DNA from: DASXMT01 sp035569695
GTDB taxonomy: Bacteria > Actinomycetota > Acidimicrobiia > Acidimicrobiales > RAAP-2
Direction: 5' to 3'
Length of the DNA stretch: 8,697 nucleotides
NCBI GenBank assembly: GCA_035569695.1
Contig: DATMMO010000183.1
Span: 1-8,697, forward strand
Below the pieces are notes generated by a model that was not told the DNA's origin, did no database searches, and worked only from the letters and a program-made list of their open reading frames with translations. Made by a program: the position numbers and the translations under genes. Shown here one piece after another: positions 5,936 through 8,697 of this stretch (its first letter is position 1; the number at the start of each line of letters is the position of its first letter).

Positions 5936-7129
5936 ATGGTGATCGACATCGAGACCGACACGACGGCGCTCATCGAGAAGCTGACCACCCAGCTCCTGGA
6001 CGAGCACCCGCCGGCAACCACCGACCGAGCCGCCTTCCTCGGCGCCCGGTTCGATCTGGGCCTGGCTGCCGTTCACTTCCCGCCCGGCTGTGGCGGCCTG
6101 GGCCTGAGCCCCCGCGTCCAGTCCCTGGTCGAGGCCCGGCTGGGAAAGGCCGGCGCCCCCTCGTCGGCCTCGGTCAACCCCATCGGCGTGGGCATGGCCG
6201 CGCCGACACTGGCCACCCACGGCACCGACGCCCAGCGGGCTCGGTACCTCCGTCCCCTGTTCACCGGGGAAGAGGTGTGGTGCCAGCTCTTCAGCGAGCC
6301 GGGCAGCGGCTCCGACCTGGCCGGCCTGTCCACCCGGGCCGTGCGCGACGGAGACGTTTGGGTGGTGAACGGCCAGAAGGTGTGGACCTCGTTGGGCCAT
6401 CTGGCCGACTACGGCATCCTGTTGGCCCGGACCAATCCCGACGTGCCCAAGCACAAGGGGCTCACGTACTTCCTGGTCGACATGTCCGCCGCCGAAGTGG
6501 ATGTTCGACCACTGTTCCAGATGACCGGGGATGCCGAATTCAACGAGGTCTTCCTCACCGATCTTCACATCCCCGACTCCGACCGAGTGGGCGACGTCGG
6601 CGAGGGCTGGCGGGTGGGCCTGACCACGCTCATGAACGAGCGGGTGCTCATCGGTGGAGGCGTGGCCAAGCAGGGCCAGGGGGCCATCGCCCCGCTCGTC
6701 GAGCTGTACCGGGAGCGAGGGGGCAGCGGAGCGGTCCGCCAACGGGTGGTCGCACTCTGGGCTCGGGCCGAGGTCCTGCGGTTGACCAACCTCCGGGCCA
6801 GCATCGGTCGATCGACCGGCACCCCGGGCCCGGAAGGATCGATCGGCAAGCTGGCCCATACCGAGTTGATGCAGGACATTCACTCCACCACCATCGACCT
6901 GTTGGGCATGGAGGGCACCCTGTACCCCGCCGGCTACCGGAAGATCCGTTCCCAGCGGAGCTCCGAGGCCCCCAGCCGCCAACAGGCTTTCCTTCGCAGT
7001 CGGGCCAACTCCATCGAGGGCGGGACGACCGAGATCATGAAGAACATCCTGGCCGAGCGGGTCCTTGGCTTACCGGGCGACGTCCGGGTCGACAAGGAAC
7101 TGGCCTGGGCCGACGTGCCCCGGTCCTGA
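5936..7129 (+). CDS. Acyl-CoA dehydrogenase, FadE-type
   Basis: FAD-dependent acyl-CoA alpha,beta-desaturase, 397 residues, the standard size. Blocks in order are FPPGCGGLGLSP (48-59), LFSEPGSGSDLAGLSTRA (118-135), NGQKVWTSLGHLADYGILLART (145-166), MNERVLIGGG (233-242) and ANSIEGGTTEIMKNILAERVLGLP (357-380). The residue aligned with the MCAD catalytic Glu is Gly362 (E361 is one place earlier), while E235 matches the helix-G base of isovaleryl-CoA dehydrogenase. The ATG at 5936 has GAGAG 5 nt upstream; an upstream in-frame start at 5780 would add 52 residues unlike the family and without a better ribosome-binding site. It is a clear paralogue of the dehydrogenase at the left edge, sharing the SEP-GSDLAGL and RDGDV blocks, and is divergent from the P450. 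Substrate unknown. Confidence 0.95.
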   Translation: MVIDIETDTTALIEKLTTQLLDEHPPATTDRAAFLGARFDLGLAAVHFPPGCGGLGLSPRVQSLVEARLGKAGAPSSASVNPIGVGMAAPTLATHGTDAQRARYLRPLFTGEEVWCQLFSEPGSGSDLAGLSTRAVRDGDVWVVNGQKVWTSLGHLADYGILLARTNPDVPKHKGLTYFLVDMSAAEVDVRPLFQMTGDAEFNEVFLTDLHIPDSDRVGDVGEGWRVGLTTLMNERVLIGGGVAKQGQGAIAPLVELYRERGGSGAVRQRVVALWARAEVLRLTNLRASIGRSTGTPGPEGSIGKLAHTELMQDIHSTTIDLLGMEGTLYPAGYRKIRSQRSSEAPSRQQAFLRSRANSIEGGTTEIMKNILAERVLGLPGDVRVDKELAWADVPRS

Positions 7130-7135
7130 TCGGTT

Positions 7136-7158
7136 GGCGGTGGCCTCCGGCCGTCGCC
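7136..7158. terminator. GC-rich stem-loop between convergent genes
   Basis: GGCGGTGGCC (7136-7145) and GGCCGTCGCC (7149-7158) pair over 10 bp, with two adjacent G-U wobbles, around a 3-nt TCC loop. It starts 7 bp after the dehydrogenase stop and 17 bp before the SRPBCC gene end. A second small hairpin, GGGG-CACCGA-CCCC, follows at 7161-7174. No T-tract, as is common in high-GC actinobacteria. It could serve both convergent genes. Confidence 0.5.
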
Positions 7159-7174
7159 TCGGGGCACCGACCCC

Positions 7175-7666
7175 TCAGGCCACGCCGTCCTTGGCCCCGT
7201 GCAGCTTGCGCAGGGAAGCGTGCAACGAGGCCTCTATCAGGCGGTCGTTGTCCTTGGAGATGAAGTCGTGCACCCGCTTCTCCAACAGCACCCGCATGAG
7301 CGGGTTGAAGACGTCGTAGGTCTCCCGAAAGTAGACACGGGTCTTTCCCTCGCCCAGATCCTCCAGCTTCGTCCACCCCGACGCCTTGGACCACAGCGGC
7401 TTCCCGATGGCGTCGTAGCGCCACGACACCGGGCGCTTGGCCTCGGTGATCCACTCCCACGATTGCGCCTTCCCCCCGGACAGGAGGTACTTGGGAACGG
7501 GAAAGTAACAGTGGCGGACCAGACCGTTGCCTTCCTCGTCGCCCTGGTGGTAGATCTCGATCTTCACCGTGTCCGTCTCGATCCCCGTGCGCGTGCGCGC
7601 CCAGATCACGTCCCAGACCTCCTCGGGTGTGCCGTCCACCACGAAATCGAATCGATGGTCTTGCAT
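7175..7666 (-). CDS. SRPBCC (START/Bet v1-like) family protein
   Basis: A 163-residue protein with the helix-grip pattern of the SRPBCC superfamily: an N-terminal strand and helix FDFVVDGTPEEVWDVIW (6-22), a run of antiparallel strands (VKIEIYHQGD, LVRHCYFPVP, SWEWITEAKRPVSWRYDAIG, GWTKLEDLGEGKTRVYFRETYDVF), then a long C-terminal helix NPLMRVLLEKRVHDFISKDNDRLIEASLHA. Members bind hydrophobic ligands in the cavity beneath that helix and act as cyclases, aromatases, hydrolases or carriers. No catalytic residue can be named here. The ATG at 7666 has AGGAGGG three bases upstream. It lies downstream of the AMP-dependent ligase on the same strand across a 127-bp repeat-rich gap, so it may be co-transcribed or have its own promoter. 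A lipid- or substrate-binding role in the neighbouring CoA pathway is inferred. Confidence 0.8.
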   Translation of the reverse strand: MQDHRFDFVVDGTPEEVWDVIWARTRTGIETDTVKIEIYHQGDEEGNGLVRHCYFPVPKYLLSGGKAQSWEWITEAKRPVSWRYDAIGKPLWSKASGWTKLEDLGEGKTRVYFRETYDVFNPLMRVLLEKRVHDFISKDNDRLIEASLHASLRKLHGAKDGVA

Positions 7667-7717
7667 GAACCCTCCTCTGCTGCACGCTCTCGCCTGCAGG
7701 CCGTTTGTCGCTCTGTG

Positions 7718-7745
7718 CTGTCTTGTCTGCCTGTCCTGTCTTGTC
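7718..7745. repeat. CTGTCTTGTC direct repeat in a TGTC-rich tract
   Basis: CTGTCTTGTC occurs at 7718-7727 and again at 7736-7745, with CTGTC also between them, giving a low-complexity TGTC-rich tract unlike the surrounding coding DNA. It lies in the leader of the SRPBCC gene, just below the heptamer array. Confidence 0.7.
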
Positions 7746-7750
7746 GGTCT

Positions 7751-7785
7751 GCTCGCGGCTCGCGGCTCGCGGCTCGCGGCTCGCG
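7751..7785. repeat. Five perfect copies of a 7-bp tandem repeat (GCTCGCG)
   Basis: GCTCGCG repeats five times without a mismatch between the ligase stop codon (7796-7794) and the SRPBCC start (7666). The period is not a multiple of three. Such perfect short arrays are prone to slippage and vary between strains. It lies in non-coding DNA 81 bp upstream of the SRPBCC start codon, so copy number could alter spacing of a promoter or leader but not a reading frame. Confidence 0.9.
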
Positions 7786-7793
7786 GCGGGGTC

Positions 7794-8697
7794 CTAGCCC
7801 CCCACCACCGTCGTCGTCACTGCCCCGTGATCGGCCACCAGCTGGCGCTTGAGCACCTTGCCCCCGGCATTCCGGGGCAGCTCGGCCAACAAGGTGATCT
7901 GACGGGGCACCTTGTAGCCGGCCAGGTGCCCGGCCGCGAATTCCTGGAGCTCGTCGGCCGAGAGCACCGCGCCGGGGCGCAGGGCCACGAAGGCGGCCAC
8001 GTCCTCGCCCAGCACCTCGTGGGGGACACCGACCACCGCCGCCTCGAGGACGGCCGGGTGAGCGTGGAGCACGGCCTCGACATCGTTGGCGTAGACGTTC
8101 ATCCCCCCGCGGATGATCATCTCCTTCTTCCGGCCGACGATGTAGAGGTAGCCGTCGTCGTCCAGGTAGCCCAGATCGCCGCTGTGGAGCCAGCCTCCCT
8201 CCCACATGGCTGCGGTGGCCTCGGGGTCCTTGTAGTACTCCCGGTGCTTTCCCGGGTACTTGGTGGTGACCTCGCCCACCTCGCCGACGGCCACGTCGGT
8301 CCCGGCGTCGTCGAGGATCCGGACCTCGACCGGCGGTCGGGGCTTGCCCACCGCGCCGGGGCGGGTGCGCGACGCCTCGGCGTCCATGGTGAAGGTGGCA
8401 TAGCCGCCCTCGGTCTGGCCGTAGCTGTTGAGAACGGCGGCGCCGGGCACCGCCTCCTGCAGCCGGCGAAGGGTGTCCGGGGCCAGGGGGGCGCTGCCCA
8501 ACGTGACCATCTCCAGGCTGGACAGGTCGGCTGTTTCGAACCTCGGATCATGGATCAGCAGCTGGGCCATGGCCGGAACCACGAACGTGGCCGTGGGTCG
8601 CTCCCGTTCGACGACGTCGAGCCACTGCCCGATGTCGAACTTGGGCAGGTAGAGGGCGGTCATGCCCAGCTTCATGGGATTGTGGATGAAACCGAGG
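7794..8697 (-). CDS. AMP-dependent acyl-CoA synthetase/ligase, C-terminal part (5' end outside the window)
   Basis: Adenylate-forming enzyme that activates a carboxylic acid with ATP and joins it to CoA. About 300 C-terminal residues are present; the frame continues past 8697, so roughly 200 N-terminal residues including the P-loop-like A3 motif are expected outside. An internal ATG at 8675 is not the true start. Visible core motifs are NSYGQTEGGYA (A5), WLHSGDLGYLDDDGYLYIVGRKKEMIIRGG (A7-A8 with the hinge), N-V-Y-A-NDVE, and LPRNAGGKVLKRQL (A10), in which the Lys of GGKVLK (codon at 7859-7857) is the expected adenylation lysine. The short hydrophobic tail after A10 (VTTTVVGG) is unremarkable. 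It is the likely entry enzyme of the pathway and is followed by the SRPBCC gene. Acyl specificity cannot be read from this part. Confidence 0.95.
   Translation of the reverse strand, partial: LGFIHNPMKLGMTALYLPKFDIGQWLDVVERERPTATFVVPAMAQLLIHDPRFETADLSSLEMVTLGSAPLAPDTLRRLQEAVPGAAVLNSYGQTEGGYATFTMDAEASRTRPGAVGKPRPPVEVRILDDAGTDVAVGEVGEVTTKYPGKHREYYKDPEATAAMWEGGWLHSGDLGYLDDDGYLYIVGRKKEMIIRGGMNVYANDVEAVLHAHPAVLEAAVVGVPHEVLGEDVAAFVALRPGAVLSADELQEFAAGHLAGYKVPRQITLLAELPRNAGGKVLKRQLVADHGAVTTTVVGG

Noticed and set aside
5864..6982. Long minus-strand open frame antisense to the second dehydrogenase
   Set aside because: The plus strand carries full acyl-CoA dehydrogenase motifs; the antisense translation is low-complexity Gly/His/Gln with no recognisable fold.
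8676..8697. Start of the ligase gene at the ATG at 8675
   Set aside because: The frame stays open to the window edge with plausible coding (LGFIHNP), and the protein from 8675 would lack the first part of the AMP-binding domain, so the gene is cut by the window.

Overview
The window is GC-rich, densely packed bacterial DNA. Strong GC bias at third codon positions leaves long open frames antisense to the real genes. Gene content (paralogous FadE-type acyl-CoA dehydrogenases, a soluble class-I-type P450, an acyl-CoA ligase, an ACMSD-like amidohydrolase and an SRPBCC protein), together with GTG starts and short gaps, points to an actinobacterium. An uncultured Acidimicrobiia or a mycobacterial relative would fit, but this is inferred from style and gene set, not from a marker gene.

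Layout, left to right. (1) A minus-strand pair, 2556 to 1: an amidohydrolase (2556-1279) and, 18 bp downstream, an acyl-CoA dehydrogenase (from 1260, cut off at base 1 just short of its C-terminus). (2) A divergent intergenic region, 2557-2720. (3) A plus-strand pair, 2721-4378: an alpha/beta hydrolase whose TAG stop overlaps the GTG start of a short xylose-isomerase-like TIM-barrel protein. (4) A convergent junction, 4379-4451, made of degenerate ~16-bp repeats. (5) A minus-strand cytochrome P450, 5648-4452. (6) A 287-bp divergent intergenic region, 5649-5935. (7) A plus-strand second acyl-CoA dehydrogenase, 5936-7129. (8) A convergent gap with a GC-rich stem-loop. (9) A minus-strand SRPBCC protein, 7666-7175, and upstream of it a gap with a 7-bp tandem repeat. 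(10) The C-terminal part of an AMP-dependent acyl-CoA synthetase/ligase, running off the right edge.

Together the genes read as part of a CoA-dependent catabolic locus for a hydrophobic or cyclic substrate. The ligase would make the acyl-CoA, the two flavin dehydrogenases would desaturate it, the P450 would hydroxylate, and the amidohydrolase, alpha/beta hydrolase and barrel protein could handle ring-cleavage or hydrolytic steps. The substrate cannot be named from the sequence. No regulator, enoyl-CoA hydratase, thiolase, ferredoxin or transporter lies in the window. No RNA gene, mobile element or CRISPR array was seen. I did not find a clearly new system. The most unusual items are the compact barrel protein coupled to the hydrolase, several short tandem repeats (one in a coding N-terminus), and repeat-bearing divergent control regions.
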